Shown here: positions 17,110-26,079 of the stretch, piece after piece
Layout of the letters: the number at the start of each line of letters is the position of its first letter
How positions within the stretch are numbered: position 1 is the stretch's first letter
Assembly: GCF_002154895.1 (NCBI RefSeq)
Contig: NZ_MUIZ01000001.1
Coordinates: 310,001 to 374,000 of the forward strand
DNA from: Lactococcus petauri
GTDB lineage: Bacteria; Bacillota; Bacilli; Lactobacillales; Streptococcaceae
Length of the DNA: 64,000 nucleotides
Direction of reading: 5' to 3'
Made by a program: the position numbers and the translations under genes
The notes under the pieces: generated by a model
What the model was told of the DNA's origin: nothing
Databases searched by the model: none
Seen by the model: the letters and a program-made list of their open reading frames with translations, nothing else

Positions 17110-18048
17110 TCAAATTTTTTGTATTAAGTATATATAGTAAGGCGCACCTATAAGAGCAACCACAAAACCAAGCGGTAAGCTTGACGGTGCAATAATAATT
17201 TGCGATAAACTATCTGCTAAAAGTAAAATAATCATTGAGACCAAAGCAGTCATCAAAGCTCGTTTTTTACTTTCAAATCCCACCAGTTCGCGGGCTATGT
17301 GTGGTGCAATCAAGCCAATAAAGGCAAGACCGCCAACTAATAAAACGCCAATTGATGCAAAAAGTAGTGCCAATATATAAAATTGTATTTTACTCTTTTT
17401 CACATTTAATCCAAGGCTTGTTGCCATTTCTTGACCCAAACTTAGTAAGTCTAACTCTTTTCGGAAAAAAATGAAAATAACCAGACCAATTATCAACAGG
17501 ACCAGATTCACACTAATAAAGGTTTTATCTGTTTGCCAGATGTCTCCGGATAACCAAACCGCTACTTGCTGAAAATCAAACCGATTAATGGAAAGTTGAG
17601 CTAAGGTAATCAAGGCCTGAAATAGAGCGGTAATTCCTAATCCAATCAGAAGGACTTGGATATTACTTACATTTTTCTTTAGCGCAAGATGATAGAGCAA
17701 GGTAAAGGAAAAAAGTCCTCCCAACAAGGCAAATAAAGGATACATAAAGATCCAAGAGCCCGAAAGTTTCAACCACTGACTAAGAAAAAGGAACAGTACC
17801 GCACCTGCACTGGCCCCACTTGTAATTCCAAGTGTACCCGCATCTGCTAAAGGATTATCCACTACAGTCTGAATAATATAGCCAGCCATAGCCAAAGCAG
17901 TTCCTGCAATAAGTACCACAAGTGTCCTTGGCATTCTAAACTGAGGAATCAATATGGATAGTAAATCCCAATCTGTCGAAAAGTGCGTCAAGTCGATAAT
18001 AATAAAGGCAACCAAGAGGAATATTAAAAATAAAAATTTCTTTTTCAT
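17110..18048 (-). CDS. FecCD-type siderophore permease, second subunit
   Basis: Inner-membrane half of the importer channel. The 312-residue protein has about nine to ten membrane helices and the BtuC/FecCD signatures RMPRTLVVLIAGTALAMAG at the N-terminus, NPLADAGTLGITSGASAGA, and GLIAPHIAREL, the coupling motif that meets the ATPase. It overlaps the end of the first permease by 4 nt (ATGA). Confidence 0.93.
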   Translation of the reverse strand: MKKKFLFLIFLLVAFIIIDLTHFSTDWDLLSILIPQFRMPRTLVVLIAGTALAMAGYIIQTVVDNPLADAGTLGITSGASAGAVLFLFLSQWLKLSGSWIFMYPLFALLGGLFSFTLLYHLALKKNVSNIQVLLIGLGITALFQALITLAQLSINRFDFQQVAVWLSGDIWQTDKTFISVNLVLLIIGLVIFIFFRKELDLLSLGQEMATSLGLNVKKSKIQFYILALLFASIGVLLVGGLAFIGLIAPHIARELVGFESKKRALMTALVSMIILLLADSLSQIIIAPSSLPLGFVVALIGAPYYIYLIQKI

Positions 18049-18995
18049 TTTTCCTCCTTACTCATCATATAAATGAAGAAAATTGCGCCAAATAAAAGAG
18101 TTAAGCTGCCTGCTGGGAATTCATAAGGCTTGAACAAATTACGGGCCAACACATCTGCTACAAGTAATAGCATCACGCCTAATAAATTGCTCATAAAGAA
18201 CCTTTTTAAAAAATGTCCTCCTACCAGTCGCCTTGCCAAATGTGGCGCCATGAGTCCGACAAAACTAATCACACCGACACTCGAAACTGTCACCCCACTT
18301 GCCAGAGCCACCATAGCCATAATCAACAATCTGAGACGATTTACAGAAATACCTAGACTGGTTGCCATCTCTTCACCAAAGGATAAAACTTTTATTTGAT
18401 TTGCAAATAAAAGAACCATTGATACAAACAGTACAGTCACAACCATTAAAATTTCCAATTTTAGTGGAGTGATTCCGGAAAAGGAACCTACAATCCATAA
18501 AAAATAAGACTGCATATTTTTACTATAAAAGGTCAAAATACTTGCCAGACTTGTCGCAAAAAGGCCAACAGAAGTTCCCACAAGAACAACTTTCATCGGT
18601 TGAAATTTACTTTTCACGGTAAGGACAGCTACAGTAACGAGAGCAATAAATGCTCCTAAGCTTGCTACAGCAGTGCCCAACCATCCACCTGTGGAAAGAT
18701 TGAACACTAAAAGCAAAGCAAGTGCAAAACTTGCACCACCTGATATCCCCAATGTGGATATCTCGGCAATAGGATTACCTGTCATACTTTGAACCAGAAG
18801 TCCGCTACTGGAGAGGAGAATTCCTACAAACATTAAGGCCAATAAGCGCGGTAAACGCAAGTGCAAGACGACACTCTCGTGCCAAATCTGGCTGAAACTA
18901 TAGTTTTGATCACCGAGCATGAGATATAAGAAAGACAAGACCATAATTGTCACCAAAGCCAGTGCAACTTGATAAGAAAACTTCCTAATCTTCAT
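18045..18995 (-). CDS. FecCD-type siderophore permease, first subunit
   Basis: The 316-residue paralogue of the next gene, with the same pattern: RLPRLLALMFVGILLSSSG, NPIAEISTLGISGGASFA and GLMAPHLARRLVGG. It pairs with the second permease to make a heterodimeric channel. Its start overlaps the end of the ATPase gene by 11 nt, so the operon is tightly coupled. Confidence 0.93.
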   Translation of the reverse strand: MKIRKFSYQVALALVTIMVLSFLYLMLGDQNYSFSQIWHESVVLHLRLPRLLALMFVGILLSSSGLLVQSMTGNPIAEISTLGISGGASFALALLLVFNLSTGGWLGTAVASLGAFIALVTVAVLTVKSKFQPMKVVLVGTSVGLFATSLASILTFYSKNMQSYFLWIVGSFSGITPLKLEILMVVTVLFVSMVLLFANQIKVLSFGEEMATSLGISVNRLRLLIMAMVALASGVTVSSVGVISFVGLMAPHLARRLVGGHFLKRFFMSNLLGVMLLLVADVLARNLFKPYEFPAGSLTLLFGAIFFIYMMSKEEK

Positions 18996-19767
18996 TTTTA
19001 ACCCCTGTAATCATAAGAGTTTGGCAGAAAAGATCACGACCTAATCGAACGTGTAATCCAAAGCTCTCATGAATAATTTCCTCTGTAAATAATTCTTCCA
19101 CCGGACCTGAAGCAAAGATTTCACCCTCTTTTACAATAACTAAATTATCCGCAAAACGCGCAGCGTGGTTTAAATCGTGGATGACATAAACTACTGTTTT
19201 GTTCATCTTTTTCGCAAAAGTTTTTAACAGTTTTAAAATATCAAGTTGGTGCAAAAGATCGAGATACGTTGTCGGCTCATCCAAAAGAATAATTTCACTG
19301 TCTTGCGCTAAAATCATCGTGATAAAAGCACGCTGACGCTGTCCGCCAGAAAGTTGAGCAACTCTTTGGTTACGTAGCTCCCAAATCTCAGTTTCCTTCA
19401 TGACTTGCTCCACAAAGCGCTTGTCTGCTTCAGATAAGTTCTGTTGAGTAAGCTTTTGATGTGGAAAGCGGCCAAGACTGACCAGCTCATACACAGTTAT
19501 ATCACTCGGGGCTTGCATGGCTTGTGGGAGCAAGGTCAATATTTTAGCGATTTCTAGATTTTTACGATTAGAAAGACGTTCATCTTTATAGATAACTTCC
19601 CCTTCATACTTGATTAAACGTCCCAAGGCTTTGAGTAATGTCGACTTCCCTGAGCCATTTATTCCGATAATCGCTGTCGTTTTTCCCTGCTCAATTTCCA
19701 AAGATACATCTCTTAGAACCTGCTTTTTACCGTAATATACATTTAAATTTTTTGCCCCAAAATACAT
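18985..19767 (-). CDS. Siderophore ABC transporter, ATP-binding protein
   Basis: Energises uptake. The 260-residue start MYFGAKNLNVYYG is preferred because AAAGGAAG precedes it; a GTG at 19794 has no such signal. Walker A is GINGSGKST, the signature is LSGGQRQRAFI and Walker B is [14 protein letters not shown]. This is the FecE/FhuC class. It is the first gene of the operon, 70 bp from a TTGTTA-N17-TTTAAT promoter. Confidence 0.94.
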   Translation of the reverse strand: MYFGAKNLNVYYGKKQVLRDVSLEIEQGKTTAIIGINGSGKSTLLKALGRLIKYEGEVIYKDERLSNRKNLEIAKILTLLPQAMQAPSDITVYELVSLGRFPHQKLTQQNLSEADKRFVEQVMKETEIWELRNQRVAQLSGGQRQRAFITMILAQDSEIILLDEPTTYLDLLHQLDILKLLKTFAKKMNKTVVYVIHDLNHAARFADNLVIVKEGEIFASGPVEELFTEEIIHESFGLHVRLGRDLFCQTLMITGVKNED

Positions 19768-19834
19768 GAGTTCTTCCTTTTTAGCTCTAGTCACTCGAAG
19801 ATGCCAATAATGTCAAATACTTTTTACATATTTA

Positions 19835-19863
19835 ATTAAAGCATACTTTATAAAAGTTAACAA
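19835..19863 (-). promoter_or_regulatory. Siderophore operon promoter
   Basis: Minus strand: TTGTTA (19858-19863), 17 bp, TTTAAT (19835-19840) preceded by TGC. An imperfect repeat AAAGTACTT / AAAGTATGCTTT overlaps it and might bind an iron-responsive regulator. No classical Fur box is recognised. Confidence 0.6.
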
Positions 19864-19945
19864 GTACTTTCTAAATTATTTTAAGTCAGATATTTTCCCT
19901 ATCTTGATCTTTTATCGTTTTACTTATAATGTAAGAATTACAAGA

Positions 19946-19977
19946 GTAAAACCCCCAAGCCCAATGACTTGAAGGTT
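19946..19977 (-). terminator. dxs-yidD terminator
   Basis: Minus strand: AACCTTCAAG / CTTGGGGGTT (10 pairs including G-U) followed by TTTT. Confidence 0.5.
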
Positions 19978-20058
19978 GTCCTGTTTACTTATTTTAATTA
20001 TGAATTTGTTTAAATCTGTCTTGGAAATTCATCCTCACCTATGATTATAACAAATTTT

Positions 20059-20325
20059 TCAAGATTTCTTCTTTTTATCCTCAGGTGTCTCGTAATTTCT
20101 TCGCAGGGAAAACTTATCAGGTACCAAGTCATAACCTGGTTTACAAAATGGATGACATCGTAAAAGCCTTGAGGTTCCCATTGCAATTCCCTTGGTCGCT
20201 CCGTGCTTCTCAATAGCTTGAATCATATAATTCGAACAAGTTGGATAATAACGACAAGCCGGCGGTAACAGAGGGGAAATAAATCTCTGATAACCATGTA
20301 CAGTTTTGACTAAAACTTTTTTCAT
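20059..20325 (-). CDS. yidD: Membrane protein insertion efficiency factor YidD
   Basis: An 88-residue member of the small YidD family that helps YidC/Sec insertion of inner-membrane proteins. Conserved features are [22 protein letters not shown] near residue 12 (described here in overlapping parts YQRFISP and [10 protein letters not shown]) and [14 protein letters not shown] near 55, with paired cysteines. AAGGAAAA precedes the ATG. It lies 9 bp after dxs and must share its message. Confidence 0.9.
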   Translation of the reverse strand: MKKVLVKTVHGYQRFISPLLPPACRYYPTCSNYMIQAIEKHGATKGIAMGTSRLLRCHPFCKPGYDLVPDKFSLRRNYETPEDKKKKS

Positions 20326-20334
20326 TTTTTCCTT

Positions 20335-22077
20335 TTATTTTAGGGCTTCTAGAATATCTGCAATCATCAGTTCTGGCGTCAAATGATAACGATCATAAAG
20401 TTCATCCACAGCAACAGAGTCATTAAACTCTTTATCTGCACCATAATTCAATGTTTTCACACCAAATTGTCCAAGATAACCAGCAACTTTTTGACCAAAA
20501 CCGCCATCAAGAATACCATCCTCGATGGTCACAAAGACTTTATGGTCCCCAGTCAATTCTTTCAAGGTTTTCTTATCAAGTTCTGCAACGAACATTGGAT
20601 TAACTAGCGTAGCATTGATCTGTAATTTCTCCAATTCTTCTGCTACTTTTTGACCGTGACTAAAAAGACCGCCCAAGGCCAGAATGGCAACTTCTTCACC
20701 TTTACGCACAATTCCATACTGTGCTTTACTGAAATCAGTCAACACGGTTGAACGATTTTCCACACCATGCTCAGGAATTTGTAGTACCACTGGATGGTCT
20801 TTTTGTGTCAGTGCCCAATCCAACATCGCTACAAGCTCTTCTTCACTCGTTGGCGCCAAGTAGACCAAATCAGGAATGTTAGAGAGCATACCTATTGCAA
20901 AGCTCCCTTGGTGAGTTTTATCCGAACCAGAGATGGAGGCTGATTTTACAATAACGACCGCTGGTTCCTTGTTGATTGCCAAGTCATGTAAAAATTGATC
21001 ATAAGCACGTTGCATGAAGGTCGAATTGTGAAAAATCATTGCACGTGCCCCACCTGCTGCAACCGCTCCGCCAAAGGTCGTCACATATTGTTCAGCAATC
21101 CCAGCGTCAACATAGTTTTCTGGGTGCTTTTCAGCAAATTCCTTTAGGTTATTCACCATTGGAATTCCACCATTGACTGCGACTAAAGGCATACCCTCAG
21201 CAACTTTTTCTTCCATATAATCAAGAATAATACGGGTATAATTTTTCGCTGAACTTATATTTTTCAAAGAGCCGTCTGCTAAATTGAAGGGAGAGCGCCA
21301 GTGGAAGGCTTCCTTCATGTCAACAGCAGGTTGATAACCATGTCCTTTTTCGGTATTGACATGTAAAACAATCGGATGGTCAATATCCTTTACTTCTTCA
21401 AAAAGAGAAATGAGCGCCTCAAGATTATTACCATCTGCTAAATACTTATAATCTAATCCAAATGCTTTAAACAGATTATTTGGTGATTGTCCATCTGTTG
21501 CGCGTAATTCAGCTAATCCTTTATAAATCCCACCATGATTTTCAGCGATTGACATTTGGTTATCATTGAGAATCAGGATGAAATTTTTATCATAAGCACC
21601 TGCATTGCTGATTGCCTCCAATGCTAAGCCACCAGAAAGTGAACCATCACCTAAAATAGCAATAATATTACCTTTTTGCGCTGTTAAATCACGTGCTTTA
21701 GCCAGCCCCATCGCATTTGCAACAGACGTTGAGGTGTGTCCAACAGTGAAAAAATCATGTTCTGATTCATGTTGACTTGTATAACCCGTGATGTCATGAA
21801 AATGACCATCTTGAAAACCGTGTTTACGTCCTGTTAGAATTTTATGTGGATAAGTTTGGTGGCTAACATCCCAAACGAATTTATCCACAGGCGATTGAAA
21901 GACTTTATGCAAAGCAATGGTTAATTCTACGACACCCAGATTTGGTCCTGTATGTCCCCCAATCTGACTGACTTTATTGAGCACTGCTCCTCGAACATCT
22001 TGAGCAAGTTCGGTTAATTCAGCAGCGCTTAGCTTTTTTAAATCTGCTGGCGCATTTACTTTATCTAAAATAGTCAT
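20335..22077 (-). CDS. dxs: 1-deoxy-D-xylulose-5-phosphate synthase-like transketolase
   Basis: Thiamine-diphosphate enzyme that would join pyruvate and glyceraldehyde 3-phosphate. The 580 residues are shorter than the usual 620-640, mainly in loops. The N-terminal half has IGGHTGPNLGVVELTIALH and the TPP motif GDGSLSGGLALEAISNAG with ILNDNQMSI; the C-terminal half has the pyrimidine-binding domain with VDAGIAEQ. Lactococci make isoprenoids by the mevalonate route, so the product may feed thiamine or pyridoxal chemistry, or the substrate may differ. It is downstream of the two-component system by 63 bp and upstream of yidD. Confidence 0.85.
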   Translation of the reverse strand: MTILDKVNAPADLKKLSAAELTELAQDVRGAVLNKVSQIGGHTGPNLGVVELTIALHKVFQSPVDKFVWDVSHQTYPHKILTGRKHGFQDGHFHDITGYTSQHESEHDFFTVGHTSTSVANAMGLAKARDLTAQKGNIIAILGDGSLSGGLALEAISNAGAYDKNFILILNDNQMSIAENHGGIYKGLAELRATDGQSPNNLFKAFGLDYKYLADGNNLEALISLFEEVKDIDHPIVLHVNTEKGHGYQPAVDMKEAFHWRSPFNLADGSLKNISSAKNYTRIILDYMEEKVAEGMPLVAVNGGIPMVNNLKEFAEKHPENYVDAGIAEQYVTTFGGAVAAGGARAMIFHNSTFMQRAYDQFLHDLAINKEPAVVIVKSASISGSDKTHQGSFAIGMLSNIPDLVYLAPTSEEELVAMLDWALTQKDHPVVLQIPEHGVENRSTVLTDFSKAQYGIVRKGEEVAILALGGLFSHGQKVAEELEKLQINATLVNPMFVAELDKKTLKELTGDHKVFVTIEDGILDGGFGQKVAGYLGQFGVKTLNYGADKEFNDSVAVDELYDRYHLTPELMIADILEALK

Positions 22078-22140
22078 CTTTGCCTCTTTCTACTCATTTT
22101 TCACTTTTATTCATAGTGCATAAGTTTACAATCTATTCTA

Positions 22141-23553
22141 TTACTTTTTGTTCACTTTTGCTGATTTGGGAGATGGACTTGTCCGTAAACGGACAGTAAA
22201 TTTTGTACCACGCGGTTGATTATCTTCAACCGTGATTCGGCCATTATGTGCCTCAGCTATTTGCTGTGCAAGGGATAAGCCAAGACCTAAGCCACCTTTT
22301 TGTCGTGTTCTTGCTTTATCCACACGGTAAAATCGGTCAAATATTTTTTTCTTATCAGCTGCTGTAATTCCTTCTCCATTATCAGACACACTCAGTAGAA
22401 GGGTTGCTCCATTTTTTTGAACATCAACTTGAATTTCACCATCTTCGCCTGTATATTTCATCGCATTATCAAACAAAATCGTTAAAAGTTGCTTCACTAA
22501 GCTTTGATCTAGACTTAAAGCTCCTTCAAATTTTAAGGAAGTTTTTAAAGACTTATCAGAACTTTCTGCCAAGAGCTGGTAATTGCTAAAGATGGCTTCA
22601 AAGAATTCCTTATCTGTTGGCTCAGGATTTGTTTTAATGTTATTGTCCTGTCGTGCCATGTTCAACAGATTAGTCGTCAAAAGTCGCATATTACGTACTT
22701 CCGAAAGACTCTCCGAGATATTTTCAGATTCTTCAATTATTGTTGCATTCGGATTTTGGAAAAGTAATTCTAAGCGATTTTGTAAAATAGCGAGAGGCGT
22801 TCTTAGCTCATGACTTGCATTTTCGACAAAAGCTTTCTGCTTTTCATAGGCAACCATAACAGGACGCAGCGTCCAGTTGGCAAGATACAAGCTAATAATC
22901 ACGGAAATAAACCAGAACATAACCATTGTTGTAATGATAATAAAATTACTCCGGCTCAAGCTATCTTGAAGTTGATCCACGTTACTAAAAACTTGAATAT
23001 AAGCAATGTTACTTGCACCATAGGTTGTGTCCAGGTTTGATTGTGGCATCGCCAAGGTAACATATCGATAATGCCAATCAGGACCATAAGGATTCCGAAT
23101 AGAAATCGACTTGATTTGTCCAAGGGCGTCCTTGTCTAACTTAGCTGTCTTCTCAAGTTGATAACGTACGAGGTCGACACGTATGATTTGTTGCTGACTG
23201 CTGCTTCCTGGTTTCGTTGTTGCATCAACACTGCCTGTTGGTCCTAAGACATTGCCCTTTTCATCGTACATGACGATACTGTTTGTTGGACTGTAATTGC
23301 CTTGATTAATTTCAAATGTTCCTTGATTAACTCCCGCCTGATCAAGTGCCAGCGCTCTTAATATATCGGGATTAGCTGCTAAATCCCGTAAATTTTGGTC
23401 AGTGGACTTATAGACCCCGCTTGTGAGCACTTGCAAAATAATTACTGTGAGTGCAAAGAAGATGATCGTGAAATCTAGAAAAAAATGAAGGAAATTTTTC
23501 CCATCATTTTTCACAATTGGCATCGATTTTATTTTTTCAATTATCTTTTTCAT
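22141..23553 (-). CDS. Sensor histidine kinase, OmpR-type two-component system
   Basis: A 470-residue membrane kinase: TM1 about 20-43, an extracellular domain of about 160 residues, TM2 about 204-228, a short linker, then the dimerisation helix with phospho-acceptor His248 in NASHELRTPLAI, and the ATPase domain with N (FDNAMKYTG), G1 (VSDNGEGI), F (FDRFYRVD) and G2 (GGLGLGLSLAQ) boxes. The external domain gives no recognisable fold. It starts 5 nt after the regulator gene. Confidence 0.94.
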   Translation of the reverse strand: MKKIIEKIKSMPIVKNDGKNFLHFFLDFTIIFFALTVIILQVLTSGVYKSTDQNLRDLAANPDILRALALDQAGVNQGTFEINQGNYSPTNSIVMYDEKGNVLGPTGSVDATTKPGSSSQQQIIRVDLVRYQLEKTAKLDKDALGQIKSISIRNPYGPDWHYRYVTLAMPQSNLDTTYGASNIAYIQVFSNVDQLQDSLSRSNFIIITTMVMFWFISVIISLYLANWTLRPVMVAYEKQKAFVENASHELRTPLAILQNRLELLFQNPNATIIEESENISESLSEVRNMRLLTTNLLNMARQDNNIKTNPEPTDKEFFEAIFSNYQLLAESSDKSLKTSLKFEGALSLDQSLVKQLLTILFDNAMKYTGEDGEIQVDVQKNGATLLLSVSDNGEGITAADKKKIFDRFYRVDKARTRQKGGLGLGLSLAQQIAEAHNGRITVEDNQPRGTKFTVRLRTSPSPKSAKVNKK

Positions 23554-23558
23554 AAAGC

Positions 23559-24227
23559 TTACCGTAAAATATAGCCGACATTACGCAATGTAGCTAGATT
23601 TTGGGCAAAGTCTGTATCTTTAAGTTTTTTACGGATTTTACTCATATAAACTTCAACTACAGTTACTGTCGTGTCACTGTCAAAGCCCCAAATGCGGTCA
23701 AAGATTTGTTCTTTAGGCAAGATGACATTTTGGTTTTGCATCAAATAAACTACAAGATCAAACTCTTTACCGATTAATTCCACTGGTGTGTCATTCACAA
23801 ATGCTGACTTATTGGTCAAATTCAAACGCACATTGCCATAAGAAAGACCGTTAGCATCTTCCAGTTTTCCTGTACGTTTTAAGAGCGCCTGAATACGCGC
23901 TTTCAACTCATCAAGATAGAAAGGTTTCGTCAAATAATCATCTGCTCCAACATCAAAACCGTGCATCTTATCATCTAAAGACTCTTTTGCAGTCATAATT
24001 AAAACTGGTGTATCAATATTCTGATCACGTAATTCTTTGAGTACTTCGAATCCGTTTTTCTCAGGCAACATTAAGTCTAAGAGGATTAAATCATAAATCC
24101 CCATTTCTGCTTCATAAAGTCCTTCTTCGCCATCAAAAACTTGCTTTACCTCAGCAAAAGATTTCAAGAAATCGTAAACTGATTTTGACAAAGAGAGGTC
24201 ATCTTCAACTAATAATATTTTAATCAT
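23559..24227 (-). CDS. Response regulator, OmpR/PhoB family
   Basis: A 222-residue regulator. The start [10 protein letters not shown] is chosen for family fit; an ATG three codons upstream (24236) is equally possible and has no better ribosome site. The receiver domain has the acidic pair EDD and the phospho-acceptor Asp in [14 protein letters not shown], with the Thr in MTAKE and Lys in LTKPF. The C-terminal winged helix (about 125-222) has the [12 protein letters not shown] recognition helix. Targets are unknown; the downstream dxs-yidD may be cotranscribed. Confidence 0.93.
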   Translation of the reverse strand: MIKILLVEDDLSLSKSVYDFLKSFAEVKQVFDGEEGLYEAEMGIYDLILLDLMLPEKNGFEVLKELRDQNIDTPVLIMTAKESLDDKMHGFDVGADDYLTKPFYLDELKARIQALLKRTGKLEDANGLSYGNVRLNLTNKSAFVNDTPVELIGKEFDLVVYLMQNQNVILPKEQIFDRIWGFDSDTTVTVVEVYMSKIRKKLKDTDFAQNLATLRNVGYILR

Positions 24228-24373
24228 CGCATCCATCTTTCTTACACTAACGGGAAAATTTACACGAGAAATTTGCCCATCCTTCCCTTTATTTTACACT
24301 ATTATGACCTTTTTTTCTTATTTAAAGCTAAAAGGAGGTGAAAGCCAATCTTTTTTTGAAATTTACTCATTAC

Positions 24374-24404
24374 AAAACAGTGAAGGGATTTCTTCACTGT
24401 TTTT
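24374..24404. terminator. Bidirectional terminator after malR
   Basis: AAAACAGTGAAG / CTTCACTGTTTTT around a 6-nt loop, 3 bp beyond the malR stop. Confidence 0.9.
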
Positions 24405-24406
24405 CT

Positions 24407-25387
24407 TTACTCTTTTTCTTTAGGCGCTGTCGTTTCTCTTAAGATAAGCTCAAAAGGAATAATTGTTTTATCATGGAAGGCTTCCTCATTTTGTGTCAGC
24501 CCAAGAAACTTCTCGACTGTTGCTGCTCCAAGACGTACGATATTGATGTCAAAGGTTGTCAGATAAGGATGAACAAGTGTTGAAAAGGCAGAGTTGTTGT
24601 AAGTAATCACGCTAACATCTTCTGGTACTTTTACACCTTGCTCTGACAAGCGAGAGATTACTTTCAAAGCTAAGACTTCATCCATAACAACAAGGCCTGT
24701 TTCTTCTTTCAAGGTCATGTTTTCTTCAAAAACGAGTAAATTCGGCTTGCTCTGTTTTTTCAGCATCTCATCTTGATAGCCTTGATAGCGTTCCTCAAAG
24801 ACTTCACCATCTTTCGTATCGGTCACAAAAGAAATCTCCGAATGCCCCAAATCCATCAAATATTTGGTCGCCTCATGCCCCATCAAGACATTGTCGTTAT
24901 CCACATGTGTAATTTCATTTTGCTTTTCTGTTGGCGTGCCTAAAAGAACGAAAGGAATCTTGTTATCAAAAAGGTAATTGCGAACACTATCTGCTTTCCC
25001 CGCATAAAGGACAATAAAACCATCCACGCGCTTCTCGGAATACATCAACTCAACTTGTTGTTTCAGCTCACTCTCTTGATAACCAGTCACAACAGCAATT
25101 GAAACATCGTATTTGCGTGCTGTTTCATTAATCGAAGTCAAAACTTTCATATAAAAAGGTTGGTTTGATTTGTCTTCGACAGGAGGAAAGACGACTCCAA
25201 TCGTATTAGATTTCCCTGATGCTAGAATCTGAGCCGCCACATTGCGCGTGTAGCCGAGTTCTTGCATTGCTTTTCTTACTTTAACTTTTGTCTTCTCACT
25301 GATTTCCGAACTATCTTTGAGAACACGGCTAACTGTTGAAGCATTCACACCCGCTTTTTTTGCTACATCTTTTATCGTAACGGCCAT
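24407..25387 (-). CDS. malR: LacI-family regulator of the maltose locus
   Basis: A 326-residue LacI/GalR protein: N-terminal helix-turn-helix TIKDVAKKAGVNASTVSRVL, hinge helix with LASGKSNTIGVVFP, then a periplasmic-binding-type sugar domain. It is the last gene of the maltose-phosphorylase operon, 26 bp after pgmB. Members in this place act on maltose promoters. The palindromic TGCAAACG elements at dexC and malE are candidate binding sites, though CcpA could also use them. Confidence 0.88.
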   Translation of the reverse strand: MAVTIKDVAKKAGVNASTVSRVLKDSSEISEKTKVKVRKAMQELGYTRNVAAQILASGKSNTIGVVFPPVEDKSNQPFYMKVLTSINETARKYDVSIAVVTGYQESELKQQVELMYSEKRVDGFIVLYAGKADSVRNYLFDNKIPFVLLGTPTEKQNEITHVDNDNVLMGHEATKYLMDLGHSEISFVTDTKDGEVFEERYQGYQDEMLKKQSKPNLLVFEENMTLKEETGLVVMDEVLALKVISRLSEQGVKVPEDVSVITYNNSAFSTLVHPYLTTFDINIVRLGAATVEKFLGLTQNEEAFHDKTIIPFELILRETTAPKEKE

Positions 25388-25413
25388 ATACTATCTCCTG
25401 ATTCTACTCTCTT

Positions 25414-26079
25414 CTACTTATTTTCCCAAACTTTTGTTAATAATTCAAGAGACAGACTGTTTGTATTTGAAACTAAAGCAATATCCGTTCCTAAGTCTTC
25501 AGCAGAACCCACACCTAAAGGTAATGCGCCTGCTGCTTTTATCGCTGCAATACCAGCCTGGGCATCTTCAATTCCTATACATGAAGTAATAGGAACATCA
25601 ACACCGGCTGCAGCAGCCAAAAAGATATCTGGTGCAGGTTTTGAAGCTGCAACTTTTGCCGGATCAGCAATGGCATCAAAATACGTGCTCAACTCCATCG
25701 CTTCAAGAAGGAATGGACCATTTTTTGAGGCAGAAGCCAAAGCAATCTTGATATTTTGGGCGCGTAAATCTTTCAGCAAATCTAATATGCCAGGATAAAT
25801 ATCCTCTGGTCCTACCTTTTGAATCATTTGGACATAGTTATCATTTTTTTGCTTAGCAAGCTGAGCAAAACTTTCGGCATCATATGTTTCACTCTTTCCA
25901 CCAAGCTCCAATATTTTTTTCAAAGAATCTTCGCGGGATACACCTTTGAGCTGTTCATTAAAAGTTCTATCTACTCCAGCTATTCCTAATTCTTCAGCCA
26001 AAGCTTTCCAGGCTTGAAAATGATACTCTGCGGTATCGGTAATTACTCCGTCAAGATCAAATAATACTGCTTTAAACAT
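25414..26079 (-). CDS. pgmB: Beta-phosphoglucomutase
   Basis: Turns beta-glucose 1-phosphate, made by maltose phosphorylase, into glucose 6-phosphate. The 221-residue HAD enzyme has the nucleophile/acid pair in [10 protein letters not shown] (Asp8 and Asp10), the cap with [12 protein letters not shown], the Ser/Lys motifs ASASKNGP and KPAPDIF, and the metal motif [12 protein letters not shown]. It overlaps mapA by 8 nt, so the two enzymes of the pathway are coupled. Confidence 0.96.
   Translation of the reverse strand: MFKAVLFDLDGVITDTAEYHFQAWKALAEELGIAGVDRTFNEQLKGVSREDSLKKILELGGKSETYDAESFAQLAKQKNDNYVQMIQKVGPEDIYPGILDLLKDLRAQNIKIALASASKNGPFLLEAMELSTYFDAIADPAKVAASKPAPDIFLAAAAGVDVPITSCIGIEDAQAGIAAIKAAGALPLGVGSAEDLGTDIALVSNTNSLSLELLTKVWENK

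Noticed and set aside
24331-24345. An orphan perfect ribosome-binding site (AAAGGAGGTGA) on the plus strand
   Set aside because: No ATG, GTG or TTG at a workable distance opens a plausible frame; the nearest TTG reads into the malR terminator with a nonsense peptide.
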